Source of the DNA: an uncultured Ruminiclostridium sp.
GTDB lineage: Bacteria > Bacillota > Clostridia > Oscillospirales > Ruminococcaceae
Direction: 5' to 3'
NCBI GenBank assembly: GCA_944388385.1
Contig: CALXIO010000018.1
Coordinates: 1 to 49,160, forward strand
Length of the DNA stretch: 49,160 nt
Below are positions 8,538 through 19,026 of the stretch, one piece after another. Both the position numbers and the translations under genes were made by a program. Numbering within the stretch: position 1 is the first letter of the stretch; the number at the start of each line of letters is the position of its first letter. Under the pieces are notes generated by a model, which was not told the origin of the DNA, did not search any database, and saw only the letters and a program-made list of their open reading frames with translations.

Positions 8538-9636
8538 GGAAAGAAAATTACATATCCCCCTTTGGGTGATATATTCCATATCGGCTGTATTGCTTACGGT
8601 GATACTTTCCTTAGCCGCAAGGTATATCCCCGGCTTTTCTCAGTGGTATTCCACCACTGTTTATAAGGCCTTTGTGTGGGTGATAGGCAATATAAACGGA
8701 ATATTTCCCTTTTCGGTGGGAGAAATTATATTATATCTGCTTATTTTATCCGCTGTTGTGGGGTTAGTGCTTTTTATAGTATTTCTTATAAAAAACAAGG
8801 GCAGAAGAAACAATGTGCTTATAGGCGGTCTTAAATATATCCTTACCGTGGGGTCAAGTGTATTTTTAGTGTATACCCTTTTTTGCGGTATAAATTATTT
8901 TCGCAATCCCTTTTCCGCTGAGGCAGGACTTGTGACGGAAAAATATTACCCCGAGGAGGTAAAAAGACTTTGCCTTATCTTTATAGAGGGTGCAAACAGG
9001 GAAAGCGAAAATATAGAAAAGACGGATATAAACACCATGAGGATAGGGAATATTTCCGAAATGGAGGATAACTGCGTCAAGGCTATGAATAAGCTGGCAT
9101 TAAAATACCCCTGCTTAGAGGGGGATTATCCAAGCCCCAAGGGGGTAATAGCCTCAGAGGTAATGTGTCATCTTAACATAACCGGTGTATATAGTCCCAT
9201 AAGCATAGAGGCAAACTATAACACCAATGCCCCGGATTATTCAATACCCTTTACCGTATGCCATGAGCTTTCCCATTTAAGGGGCTTTATGAGGGAGGAC
9301 GAGGCTAACTATATAGCCTTTTGCGCCTGCCTTGAAAGTGACAGCGGAGAGCTTAAATATTCCGGCTATGTACAGGCACTTACCTACAGCCTTAATGCCC
9401 TTTATTCTGCGGTGGATAAGGATACCTATAATGAGGTGCTGGGCAGGATAAATGATACGGTAATGTCGGATATAAGAGAAAATTCCCGTTTCTGGGATAA
9501 ATATAAAACTCCGGTGGCGGAGGTTTCTACTTCTGTTAATAATACCTACCTTGTGGTACAGGGTCAGCAGGAGGGCACTAAAACCTACGGAAGATTTGTT
9601 GATTTAATGCTTGCTCAGTTAAGGGCAACAGAATGA
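8530..9636 (+). CDS. DUF3810-type membrane zinc-peptidase-like protein
   Basis: A 368-residue membrane protein with three N-terminal hydrophobic segments (about 10-30, 60-88 and 100-120) and a long extracytoplasmic domain. This domain carries a HExxH zinc motif, HELSHLRGF, followed by EDEANYIAF as in the DUF3810 family. The family resembles gluzincin metallopeptidases, but no substrate is known. The start codon overlaps the end of the WYL gene (ATGAATAA), indicating translational coupling. Its link to galactoside use or to the ADP-ribosylglycohydrolase-like neighbour is unclear. Confidence 0.85.
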   Translation: MNKERKLHIPLWVIYSISAVLLTVILSLAARYIPGFSQWYSTTVYKAFVWVIGNINGIFPFSVGEIILYLLILSAVVGLVLFIVFLIKNKGRRNNVLIGGLKYILTVGSSVFLVYTLFCGINYFRNPFSAEAGLVTEKYYPEEVKRLCLIFIEGANRESENIEKTDINTMRIGNISEMEDNCVKAMNKLALKYPCLEGDYPSPKGVIASEVMCHLNITGVYSPISIEANYNTNAPDYSIPFTVCHELSHLRGFMREDEANYIAFCACLESDSGELKYSGYVQALTYSLNALYSAVDKDTYNEVLGRINDTVMSDIRENSRFWDKYKTPVAEVSTSVNNTYLVVQGQQEGTKTYGRFVDLMLAQLRATE

Positions 9637-9645
9637 GGAGATAAT

Positions 9646-10698
9646 ATGGCAACAAAAATGTATAAGAAAAACAGATTTGTGGGGTGCTTTACAGGGGCGG
9701 CAATAGGCGATGCCATGGGCTCTGATGTAAAGGGCATGGCGGAGGAGGAAATAAAAAAGACCTTCGGCAAGAAGGGACTTTTACAACCCGGCAAGGTTAA
9801 AAATCAGCCCACATCAAAGCCAAGTGATGAAACTCAGCTTGCTCTTTTTACGGCAAGCGGACTTATAAAGGCGGATGAGCTGGGTGCGGCAAAGGATAAG
9901 GCAGACTATACGGAATATGTATACTATGCCCTTCAACAATGGCTTTATACCCAGACAGGCTCAACAGCAACAGAGGACTTAGAGTGGGTAACAAATGAGG
10001 AGAGTGATCTTCTTTCAAATACCAAGCTGTTTAAAAAGCGTATGCCCACAAAGCAGTTACTTACCGCCCTTGCTGACAGCGACGAAAAATCCTACGGCAC
10101 AATAAAAAAGCCCAAAAACGAGTGCAAGCTGTTTGACTGCTTACCCTATGCTCTGCCCTGCGGACTTTATTTCTACAAGGACAATGAGGTAGCCTTTGAA
10201 AGAGCCTGTGATTTAGCGGCAATAACCCACGGCAATCCCTCTGCGTATTATTCGGCAGGAGCATTTGCGGCTATAATTTCCGCTATCTGTCAAAAGCAGA
10301 CAATAGAGGAAGCGACGCAGTCCGCAATAGAAATATTAAATAAGCATGAGGAGGCCGAAAGTGTAGCTACTTACCTTTCTAAGGCATTACAGCTTCTTGA
10401 TGAAAAGAATTCAATAAGAAGTGATATGGAAAGCCTGGGTAAGGGCAACACCGCAGAATCCGCCCTTGCCCTTGGTGTATACTGTGCCTGCCTTCACTAT
10501 GAATATGATGACAGTATAAGACTTGCGGTAAACAGAAGCAAAAACCCGGATATAACAGCCTTTGTAGCAGGTGCTTTAAATGGCGCATATTTCGGGGATA
10601 ACTGTATACCGAAAAAATGGCGCAAAAAGGTGGAATTTCTTGAGGTTACAGATGACTATGCCTCAAGATTACTTGCAGTAGCACCGAAAAAGCTATAA
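9646..10698 (+). CDS. ADP-ribosylglycohydrolase (DraG/ARH) family protein, atypical metal motifs
   Basis: A 350-residue all-alpha protein of the DraG fold, starting with FTGAAIGDAMGSDVKG. The usual TDDT-type first metal motif reads SDETQLALF, and the usual GDxDT-type C-terminal motif reads NPDITAFVAGALNGAYFG, so one of the two expected aspartates there is Asn. The fold call is firm; whether it still removes ADP-ribose is not. The start has GAGGAG close upstream. It is the last gene of the operon opened by alpha-galactosidase and is followed at once by a terminator. It may act on a galactoside-related or nucleotide-sugar substrate rather than protein, but this is speculation. Confidence 0.85.
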   Translation: MATKMYKKNRFVGCFTGAAIGDAMGSDVKGMAEEEIKKTFGKKGLLQPGKVKNQPTSKPSDETQLALFTASGLIKADELGAAKDKADYTEYVYYALQQWLYTQTGSTATEDLEWVTNEESDLLSNTKLFKKRMPTKQLLTALADSDEKSYGTIKKPKNECKLFDCLPYALPCGLYFYKDNEVAFERACDLAAITHGNPSAYYSAGAFAAIISAICQKQTIEEATQSAIEILNKHEEAESVATYLSKALQLLDEKNSIRSDMESLGKGNTAESALALGVYCACLHYEYDDSIRLAVNRSKNPDITAFVAGALNGAYFGDNCIPKKWRKKVEFLEVTDDYASRLLAVAPKKL

Positions 10699-10704
10699 TA
10701 ACAG

Positions 10705-10735
10705 ACGGCTTTGCTTAATGCAGAGCCGTTTTTTA
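10705..10735 (+). terminator. Terminator of the alpha-galactosidase operon
   Basis: Stem ACGGCT / AGCCGT, extended by TTG/CAG with one mismatch, then six T. Confidence 0.8.
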
Positions 10736-10833
10736 TTTCAGAATTTTTTCACATTGTTTTCGTAAAATTCCTGTAAAGTATTAAGGCATAATTAAGGTAA
10801 GGGCAGTATTATATAGCATAAGGAGATGATACT

Positions 10834-11553
10834 GTGGAAAACAATGTATTTAAGAGATATGAGATAAAGTTTTTATTATCCCCATATCAGCGGAAAATGG
10901 TAGAAAATGAAATAATCCGTCATATGATACCTGACAGCCACGGAGAAAGCACAATCTGTAATATATACTATGACACCCCGGATTTCAGGCTTATAAGACA
11001 TTCCCTTGAAAAGCCTGTATATAAGGAAAAGCTGAGGCTTCGCTGCTACGGCAGAATAGACAGCAAGGGAACGGCTTTTATTGAGCTTAAAAAGAAATAC
11101 AAGGGCATAGTCTATAAAAGGCGGTTGACAGCTGAATATGATTCGGCGGTTTTATATTTACAGGGGGATAAGAAAGCTATATCCGACAGTCAGATAAAAA
11201 GGGAGCTTGACTATTTCACCGAATATTATGGTAATCTTATGCCGGCTGTATATCTATGCTATGACCGTACCGCCTATTTTGACAGTAAGGACAGCAATAT
11301 AAGGCTTACCTTAGACAGAAATATCCGCTACCGAAAAGAAGACCTTGATTTAACCACTCCCCCCGGTGGTAAGGATATATTAAAGCCGGGAGAAAGCCTT
11401 ATGGAAATAAAGGTTTCCGGGGCGATACCTCTATGGCTATGTGAAATCCTTACAAAATATCAGATAAAAAGGGTGTCCTTTTCAAAGTACGGCAGAGCAT
11501 ACGAGGATATTTTAAGGCAGAGCTTTATTAAAAAAGCCACGGTAAGTGCATAA
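10834..11553 (+). CDS. VTC-domain polyphosphate polymerase-like protein
   Basis: A 239-residue tunnel-fold (CYTH/VTC superfamily) domain. It opens with FKRYEIKFLL and carries alternating basic strands (KLRLRCYGR, ELKKKYKGIVYKRR) that in this family line the tunnel and bind nucleotide and polyphosphate. It ends with SLMEIKVSGAIPLWL. The start is GTG with AAGGAG 8 nt upstream. It is followed 9 nt later by a DUF4956 membrane protein and then a DUF4353 lipoprotein, a recurring three-gene set in Firmicutes. Polyphosphate synthesis is inferred from yeast Vtc4 homology; the bacterial proteins may make or bind another polyanion. Confidence 0.88.
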   Translation: MENNVFKRYEIKFLLSPYQRKMVENEIIRHMIPDSHGESTICNIYYDTPDFRLIRHSLEKPVYKEKLRLRCYGRIDSKGTAFIELKKKYKGIVYKRRLTAEYDSAVLYLQGDKKAISDSQIKRELDYFTEYYGNLMPAVYLCYDRTAYFDSKDSNIRLTLDRNIRYRKEDLDLTTPPGGKDILKPGESLMEIKVSGAIPLWLCEILTKYQIKRVSFSKYGRAYEDILRQSFIKKATVSA

Positions 11554-11562
11554 GGAGTTATT

Positions 11563-12252
11563 ATGGGAATATTTGATTGTTTATTTACAGGTACGGGAGA
11601 TATAACTATATATCAGTTTCTTATAGGGGTAGGCTCAGCCTTGATATTGGGTATAATATTAGGGCTTGTTCACACCTTCAAGGGGGAATATACAAAGAGC
11701 TTTGTTATAACCCTTGCTCTGTTGCCGGCGGTAGTCAGCATGGTGATTATGATGGTAAGCGGTTCTATCGGGGCAGGAATAGCGGTTGCAGGAACATTCT
11801 CCCTTGTGAGGTTTCGTTCTGTGCCGGGTACGGCAAAGGAGATAGGAACTATATTTCTTGCCATGGCGGTGGGATTATCCTGCGGTATGGGGTATCCGGC
11901 TTTCGCAGTGGTGTTTACGATAATCACTTCTGTGGCAAATATCCTGCTTGCCATATCCCCCTACGGAGAAAAGCCGGTAGGGAATTTAAGAAAGGTGCTT
12001 CATATAACAGTACCGGAAGATCTTGAATACGAGGGGGAGTTTGAGGATATATTTTCCGAATTCACCCAAAAAAGCGAGCTTATCGGGGTAAAGACCACCG
12101 CCCTTGGCAGCTTAAATCGGCTTACCTATGATATTACCCTTAAAGCCCCCGGCCTTGAAAAGCAGATGATTGACAAGCTCAGATGCCGTAACGGTAATCT
12201 GGAGATAAATATTACCTGTGCAGGGGTGCAAAAGGAGATAGTGCAGTTGTAG
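11563..12252 (+). CDS. DUF4956 membrane protein
   Basis: A 229-residue protein. Four membrane helices lie between about residues 15 and 140, including the family-typical stretch GTFSLVRFRSVPGTAKEIG in a cytosolic loop. A C-terminal soluble domain of about 90 residues (ACT/ferredoxin-like in appearance) follows. It is encoded 9 nt after the VTC-domain gene. The family co-occurs with VTC-domain proteins, so a membrane channel or anchor for the polymerase product is a reasonable inference; no function has been shown. Confidence 0.88.
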   Translation: MGIFDCLFTGTGDITIYQFLIGVGSALILGIILGLVHTFKGEYTKSFVITLALLPAVVSMVIMMVSGSIGAGIAVAGTFSLVRFRSVPGTAKEIGTIFLAMAVGLSCGMGYPAFAVVFTIITSVANILLAISPYGEKPVGNLRKVLHITVPEDLEYEGEFEDIFSEFTQKSELIGVKTTALGSLNRLTYDITLKAPGLEKQMIDKLRCRNGNLEINITCAGVQKEIVQL

Positions 12253-12324
12253 GATGGGGCTTCGCCCCACACCCCATTAAGGGCGCAAGCCCCAAATTTT
12301 CACGCAAACCAAAAGGAGCAAAAT
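12253..12324. repeat. Short GC-rich repeat fragment between DUF4956 and lipoprotein genes
   Basis: The spacer holds hairpins GGGGCTTCGCCCC (12256-12268) and GGGCGCAAGCCC with CACCCCATTAAGGG between them. The same hairpin-CACCCCATTAAGGG arrangement occurs at 48985-49030. A ribosome site AAAGGAG follows, 8 nt before the next ATG. Confidence 0.6.
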
Positions 12325-14175
12325 ATGAAAAAACAAACTCTCCTGCTTTTAACAGCAGGTATGCTGTTGTTGTCCGCTTGTACTAATACTACGGTAATTA
12401 ACGGAAATTCTTCCTCTGTTTCAGGTCAGGAAAGTGTTTCGGATAACAGTTCCGAGGAAAATAAGGATAACAATGATAATAAGGATAGCAACAGCGATAA
12501 TAATACAGATATAAATTCCACCGATAATTCTTCCGGGGGAAACACCACCATTAGTAACGACGATATGTTTACCGACAGGGATATGTCCGGGGAATATGAC
12601 AGCTACACCGATATTTCCCTTTCGGATAATAATATAAAGGGGGATAATGTTACTGTATCTGAAAATACCGTTACCATTACCGCCGAGGGAGTTTATCGCC
12701 TTTGCGGTACGTTGTCAGAGGGACAGATAATTATTTCCGCCGGGGAAAATGACAAGGTACAGCTTGTACTGGATAATTGCAGTATAACTAAAACCGGCTC
12801 TGCCCCGGTTTATATAAAATCCGCCGATAAGGTGTTTATCACCACCGCAAAAAACAGCGAAAATTCCCTTATATCTAAGGGGGAATTTGTGTCGGATGAT
12901 GAAAACAATGTGGACGGTACTGTATTTTCAAAGTCGGATATTACCCTTAACGGAAATGGTACGCTTAATATTACCTGCGAACAAGGCCACGGGGTAGTTA
13001 CAAAGGATGACCTTAAAATCACCGGTGGAACTGTCAATGTAACCTCTGCAAAACAGGGTCTTTCGGGGAAGGACAGCGTAAGAATTGCCGGAGGGGATAT
13101 TGTAATAAATTCCGGCACAGACGGTATACACAGCGAAAACGAGGACAGCGAAAAGGGATATTTATATATCACAAAGGGAAATATTGATATTATCGCCGGA
13201 GGTGACGGTATAGACTGTACCGGTACAGCCACAATTTCCGGAGGGAATTTTAATATAACAAGCGGTAATGAAAATATTTCACAGGACGGCTCTTATAAGG
13301 GCATCAAGGTTGACAGTAATGTAAATATTTCCGGCGGTGTATTTAATATCACCTCTGTTGATGATGCTGTTCATACAAACGGGGATGTGGAAATTACCGC
13401 CGGGGAATTAACGTTAAGCTCCGGGGATGACGGTATTCACGGGGATAACACCCTTAATATAAGGGGCGGTAAAATTGAGGTAACCGACAGCTATGAGGGA
13501 ATAGAGGGAAAGGATATTTATATTTCCGGGGGAGATATAAGTATAAATTCCTCAGATGACGGACTTAATGCCGCCGGAGGAAATGACAGCTCAGGTACAG
13601 GGGGCTTTATGCCGGGTGGAGATAAATTCGGCAGAGGCTTTGGCGGTATGGATACAGGGGATGATATAATAGAAATTTCCGGAGGAAATTTATACATCCG
13701 GGCAGAGGGTGACGGCATAGACTCAAACGGAGAAATAAACATCACCGGAGGGGATATTCAGGTTATAGGCCCACAAAGAAGCGGTAACGGAAGTATAGAT
13801 TTCGGTGTATCTGCAAAAATTTCCGGGGGAAATTTTTTCGCTGTGGGAGCTCAGGGTATGCAGGAGAATTTCTCCTCTGACAGCACCCAGGGGGTAATAA
13901 TGTATAATGCCATGGCAAATGCAAATGAAAAAATCACCCTTAAGGATAAGGATGACAAGGTAATATATGAATACACCCCGGAGATTTCCGCAGGCACGGT
14001 AATAATAAGCTGTCCTGAAATAAAGCAAGGAGAAAGCTACACCCTTACAGCAGGAAACAACAGCTACACAATAGAAATGACTTCTACTGTATACGGCGGC
14101 GGCATGGGTGGTAATATGGGCGGCCACGGAGGTGGAAACCGTCCCGGCGGTAACTTCATGGACAGACCCTTTTAA
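12325..14175 (+). CDS. DUF4353-type carbohydrate-binding lipoprotein with beta-helix repeats
   Basis: A 616-residue secreted protein with a lipobox LLLSAC (Cys19), so it is anchored to the outer face of the membrane. A Ser/Asn/Asp-rich linker spans about residues 20-80. From about 100 to 560 a right-handed beta-helix is evident from repeated turns of the form GG-x-I-x-I-x-S with SDDGIH/GDGID asparate-rich loops, and the C-terminus is Gly-rich (GGGMGGNMGG). The Asp-rich loops suggest calcium or cation binding. It is the third gene of the VTC/DUF4956 set; an extracellular matrix or polyanion-binding role is inference from context. Confidence 0.88.
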   Translation: MKKQTLLLLTAGMLLLSACTNTTVINGNSSSVSGQESVSDNSSEENKDNNDNKDSNSDNNTDINSTDNSSGGNTTISNDDMFTDRDMSGEYDSYTDISLSDNNIKGDNVTVSENTVTITAEGVYRLCGTLSEGQIIISAGENDKVQLVLDNCSITKTGSAPVYIKSADKVFITTAKNSENSLISKGEFVSDDENNVDGTVFSKSDITLNGNGTLNITCEQGHGVVTKDDLKITGGTVNVTSAKQGLSGKDSVRIAGGDIVINSGTDGIHSENEDSEKGYLYITKGNIDIIAGGDGIDCTGTATISGGNFNITSGNENISQDGSYKGIKVDSNVNISGGVFNITSVDDAVHTNGDVEITAGELTLSSGDDGIHGDNTLNIRGGKIEVTDSYEGIEGKDIYISGGDISINSSDDGLNAAGGNDSSGTGGFMPGGDKFGRGFGGMDTGDDIIEISGGNLYIRAEGDGIDSNGEINITGGDIQVIGPQRSGNGSIDFGVSAKISGGNFFAVGAQGMQENFSSDSTQGVIMYNAMANANEKITLKDKDDKVIYEYTPEISAGTVIISCPEIKQGESYTLTAGNNSYTIEMTSTVYGGGMGGNMGGHGGGNRPGGNFMDRPF

Positions 14176-14180
14176 AAAGA

Positions 14181-14216
14181 AAGGAGCAAAAGGCATTACG
14201 CCCTTTGCTCCTTTTT
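14181..14216. terminator. Bidirectional terminator between convergent genes
   Basis: AAGGAGCAAAAGG (14181-14193) pairs with CCCTTTGCTCCTT (14201-14213) with one mismatch; A-rich and T6 flanks serve both directions. The stop codon of the MATE gene (14196-14198) lies in the loop. Confidence 0.8.
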
Positions 14217-15551
14217 TAGTTTCTTTACAAACATGAAAAACATAGTTCCGGATATAAATAAGGCAAGCCAGTCAGCCACCGGAGTAGCCGCCGCTATACC
14301 CTGCATTCCCCATATATTATTCAGTAAAAACATAAGGGGAATATCCGTACTTCCCTTTCGTAAAAAGGAAAGTATCACCGGCTGATATTTTTGCTTTGTT
14401 GCCTGGAAAACAGTTATAACCATAAAGTTTATGGCGGTTGAGGGACAGATAAAGCATATTATCCTTAAAAATTCAGCCCCGTGTCTTACCGTTTCCGCAT
14501 CCGCTATAAAGCAGGCGGTAATAGGCTCTGCAAGGACGAAAAGTCCCAAGGTGGTAACCCCCGCCATAATAAGGTTTATCGTAAGGGTCAGCTTTATGGT
14601 GTTCATCATTCTTTGCCTGTTGCCGGAGGAGTAATTGTAGGCTATAAGGGGAAGTACACCCTGTGTCATACCCTGGGCAACACAGAAGGCTATCATGTCT
14701 ATTTTCTTTGCTATACCCATGCCGGCTATGGCGGTATTTGAATAATCCGACACAAGGCTGTTTAATATGCCGTTTGACACACAGCCAAGCATCATGGTAA
14801 TAAAGCTGGGTAGTCCTCCCACTATTACCTCGCTTGCGATTTTTTCTCCTGCCCGGTAGCTTTTAGGACTTAATGTAAGCACCGAATGACGCCTTAACCG
14901 GAAAATAAATATTATAAAAAACACGGTAGCGGCGGCATTTGAAAGCATGGTGGCAATAGCCGCACCCATTATCTCAAGGTCAAACAAAAAGATAAATATG
15001 GGGTCTAAAATCATATTAAGTATACCGCCAAGGGCTATACCGAATGCGGCAGGCTTAGAATATCCTTCTGTTCTTACAAGGTGGGCAAAAACCTGATTTA
15101 ATACGGTAGGAATACCCCCTATTGTTATAGTCCAGAATATGTAGCTCTGACAATAGGATAAAGTGTTTTCATCCGCACCTAACAAAATAAGCAAAGGCTC
15201 CTCAAAGGGCAAAAGCGCAACCGCATAAATAAGTGCTATACCAAGGGCGCTCCAGATACTGAAGGCGCAGGTATGCCTTGCCCCCTTTTTATCATTTACC
15301 CCAAGGCATCTTGAAATACGGCTGGCACCACCTATGCCGAAAAGGTTAGCAAAGCCGGTAAGGGCAATAAAAAGGGGCATTGATACGGTAACCGCCGCCA
15401 TTTGATCCGGATCGTTCATCTGACCTATAAAGAAGGTATCCGCCATATTATATATAACGGTGATTATCTGACTTATTACCGTAGGAATGGCAAGGGAAAA
15501 TATAGCCTTGGGTACAGGCATCTCCCTGAACAAATATTCGCTGTTTTTCAT
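14196..15551 (-). CDS. MATE-family multidrug/Na+ antiporter
   Basis: A 451-residue transporter with about 12 membrane helices. It begins SEYLFREMPVPKAIFSLAIPTVISQIITVIYNMADTF in family style (shown at nucleotides 15548-15440), with the MATE mark YNMADTFFIGQ and the second-half counterpart VSNGILNSLVSDY. MATE proteins export cationic drugs or metabolites in exchange for Na+ or H+. Its ATG overlaps the stop codon of the TetR gene by 4 nt, so the pair forms a self-contained regulator-exporter operon that ends in a shared convergent terminator. The substrate cannot be read. Confidence 0.93.
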   Translation of the reverse strand: MKNSEYLFREMPVPKAIFSLAIPTVISQIITVIYNMADTFFIGQMNDPDQMAAVTVSMPLFIALTGFANLFGIGGASRISRCLGVNDKKGARHTCAFSIWSALGIALIYAVALLPFEEPLLILLGADENTLSYCQSYIFWTITIGGIPTVLNQVFAHLVRTEGYSKPAAFGIALGGILNMILDPIFIFLFDLEIMGAAIATMLSNAAATVFFIIFIFRLRRHSVLTLSPKSYRAGEKIASEVIVGGLPSFITMMLGCVSNGILNSLVSDYSNTAIAGMGIAKKIDMIAFCVAQGMTQGVLPLIAYNYSSGNRQRMMNTIKLTLTINLIMAGVTTLGLFVLAEPITACFIADAETVRHGAEFLRIICFICPSTAINFMVITVFQATKQKYQPVILSFLRKGSTDIPLMFLLNNIWGMQGIAAATPVADWLALFISGTMFFMFVKKLKKEQRA

Positions 15552-16111
15552 ATTTTCCCCTTAATAGAGCTTATAACCATCTTAATAGCCTTGTCATAGC
15601 TTTTATCAAGACATATCTCACTCTTTGTAAAAAATCCTGCCTTTTTCTGAACTAAAAACCCGTTTATTATACTTCTTATTATCCTTGAATAATGCACCGA
15701 CTCCTCAACACCAAGGCCAAAGCTGTCAAGCACGGTAAAAAGGGGCTTTGAGATTATATCCGCCGCCCTTGCGGCCTCGGTAATCTCCAGCTTTGATATA
15801 TTCATAATTACCCTATACAACCCCTCGTGATTTTTCATAAATTCCTTATAGGCATAGAAAATGCCGTATAAGGCGTCCTCTCCGGTTTTGCCCTTGATAT
15901 ATTTATTCTCCGTGTCGGAAAGCACATTTGCGCTGTAAATAATTATTTCCCTGTTTAACTGCTCCAGCCCCTCTATATGATTATATAAAGAGGGAGTCTT
16001 AATTTCCAGCCGCCTTGCCACCTCGCCTAAAGTCACAAAGGGGTGGTTTTTCTCCTCAATAAGAGAAATGGCGGTCATAATTATAATTTCTTTACTGATA
16101 CCCTTTCCCAT
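15548..16111 (-). CDS. TetR-family repressor of the MATE exporter
   Basis: A 187-residue TetR-type regulator: an N-terminal helix-turn-helix (residues 1-50, with TLGEVARRLEIKTPSLYNHI) and a helical ligand domain of the WHG (TetR_C_33) style. The start has TAGGAGAA 5 nt upstream. The 19-bp palindrome directly before it (16121-16139) is the expected operator, giving autoregulation plus control of the coupled MATE gene. Confidence 0.92.
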   Translation of the reverse strand: MGKGISKEIIIMTAISLIEEKNHPFVTLGEVARRLEIKTPSLYNHIEGLEQLNREIIIYSANVLSDTENKYIKGKTGEDALYGIFYAYKEFMKNHEGLYRVIMNISKLEITEAARAADIISKPLFTVLDSFGLGVEESVHYSRIIRSIINGFLVQKKAGFFTKSEICLDKSYDKAIKMVISSIKGKI

Positions 16112-16120
16112 AATTCTCCT

Positions 16121-16139
16121 AAACTAATAGTATTAGTTT
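16121..16139. promoter_or_regulatory. 19-bp palindromic operator for the TetR-MATE operon
   Basis: A perfect inverted repeat AAACTAATA-G-TATTAGTTT lies 9 nt before the tetR start codon, where it would cover the promoter or transcription start. Confidence 0.75.
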
Positions 16140-16149
16140 TATCCGCTGA

Positions 16150-16174
16150 AATTTCGCCGCAAAGCGGCGAAATT
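16150..16174 (-). terminator. Hairpin at the end of the ATP synthase operon
   Basis: A perfect 11-bp stem AATTTCGCCGC / GCGGCGAAATT with a 3-nt loop, 1 nt after the atpC stop. The T-tract on the minus strand is short (ATTTC), so termination may be incomplete or rely on the stem alone. Confidence 0.6.
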
Positions 16175-16175
16175 G

Positions 16176-16580
16176 TTATTTTTTAGTTGCAACATTTATA
16201 CGGTTGATAGCTCGTTTTAGCTTATATTCCGCAATATCAAGTTGCTTTTTATCTTCCTTTGCCTGCTTTATTCTTTCCTCGGCTAAGGCCTTTGCCTTTT
16301 CTGCTCTTTCAAGGTCTATTTCATCTGCCCATTCAAAGGACTGGGCTAAAATGCTTGTACACTCCGGGGTTACATCAATAATACCGGAGGAAATAGCGGC
16401 AATACGCACATTACCCTCTATTCTTATTTTAGCCTGACCTATACCTAAAGCGGCAACATAGGGCTCATGTCTTGCAAGAATACCCTTATCCCCTACGGTG
16501 GTACGGACAATGACGCTTTCCGCCTTGCCCTCATATACAATACCCTCCGGGGTAAGGATTTTAAGCTGAAACTCTGTCAT
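16176..16580 (-). CDS. atpC: F1Fo-ATP synthase subunit epsilon
   Basis: A 134-residue subunit with the N-terminal beta-sandwich (FQLKILTPEGIVYEG, then LARHEPYVAALGIG) and a C-terminal helical hairpin that in this family can brake rotation. It follows atpD by 3 nt and is the last gene of the operon. It sits in the central stalk of the cytosolic F1 sector. Confidence 0.96.
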   Translation of the reverse strand: MTEFQLKILTPEGIVYEGKAESVIVRTTVGDKGILARHEPYVAALGIGQAKIRIEGNVRIAAISSGIIDVTPECTSILAQSFEWADEIDLERAEKAKALAEERIKQAKEDKKQLDIAEYKLKRAINRINVATKK

Positions 16581-16583
16581 AGC

Positions 16584-18868
<2,285 letters not shown>

Positions 18869-18884
18869 GCCGATCCCTCCTTAC

Positions 18885-19007
18885 TCAGATTTTGTCGCTG
18901 TCAATGTAAGCTGTCTTTTTATAGAACATTTCCAGTACCATAAGACCGAGTGTTACAACTGCGACGCTGAGTGCTACAATGCTGATTACAAAAGCTGCTT
19001 TTTTCAT
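18885..19007 (-). CDS. 40-residue single-span membrane protein inside the atp operon
   Basis: A small ORF between atpA and atpG. It encodes a short basic start (MKKAA), one hydrophobic helix of about 22 residues (FVISIVALSVAVV to LMVL) and a charged tail (FYKKTAYIDSDKI). An AAAGGG site lies about 8 nt before its ATG, its start is 19 nt after the atpA stop, and its end is 16 nt before the atpG start. The spacing is that of a true operon member, not of an untranslated gap. I know no ATP synthase subunit of this form at this place; a Fo-associated or assembly factor, or a leader for atpG translation, is possible. Confidence 0.65.
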   Translation of the reverse strand: MKKAAFVISIVALSVAVVTLGLMVLEMFYKKTAYIDSDKI

Positions 19008-19026
19008 AACAGTGACCCTTTCTATA

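Noticed and set aside
12810..14196. Long antisense frames opposite the DUF4353 lipoprotein
   Set aside because: They mirror the repetitive beta-helix composition and have no start signals.
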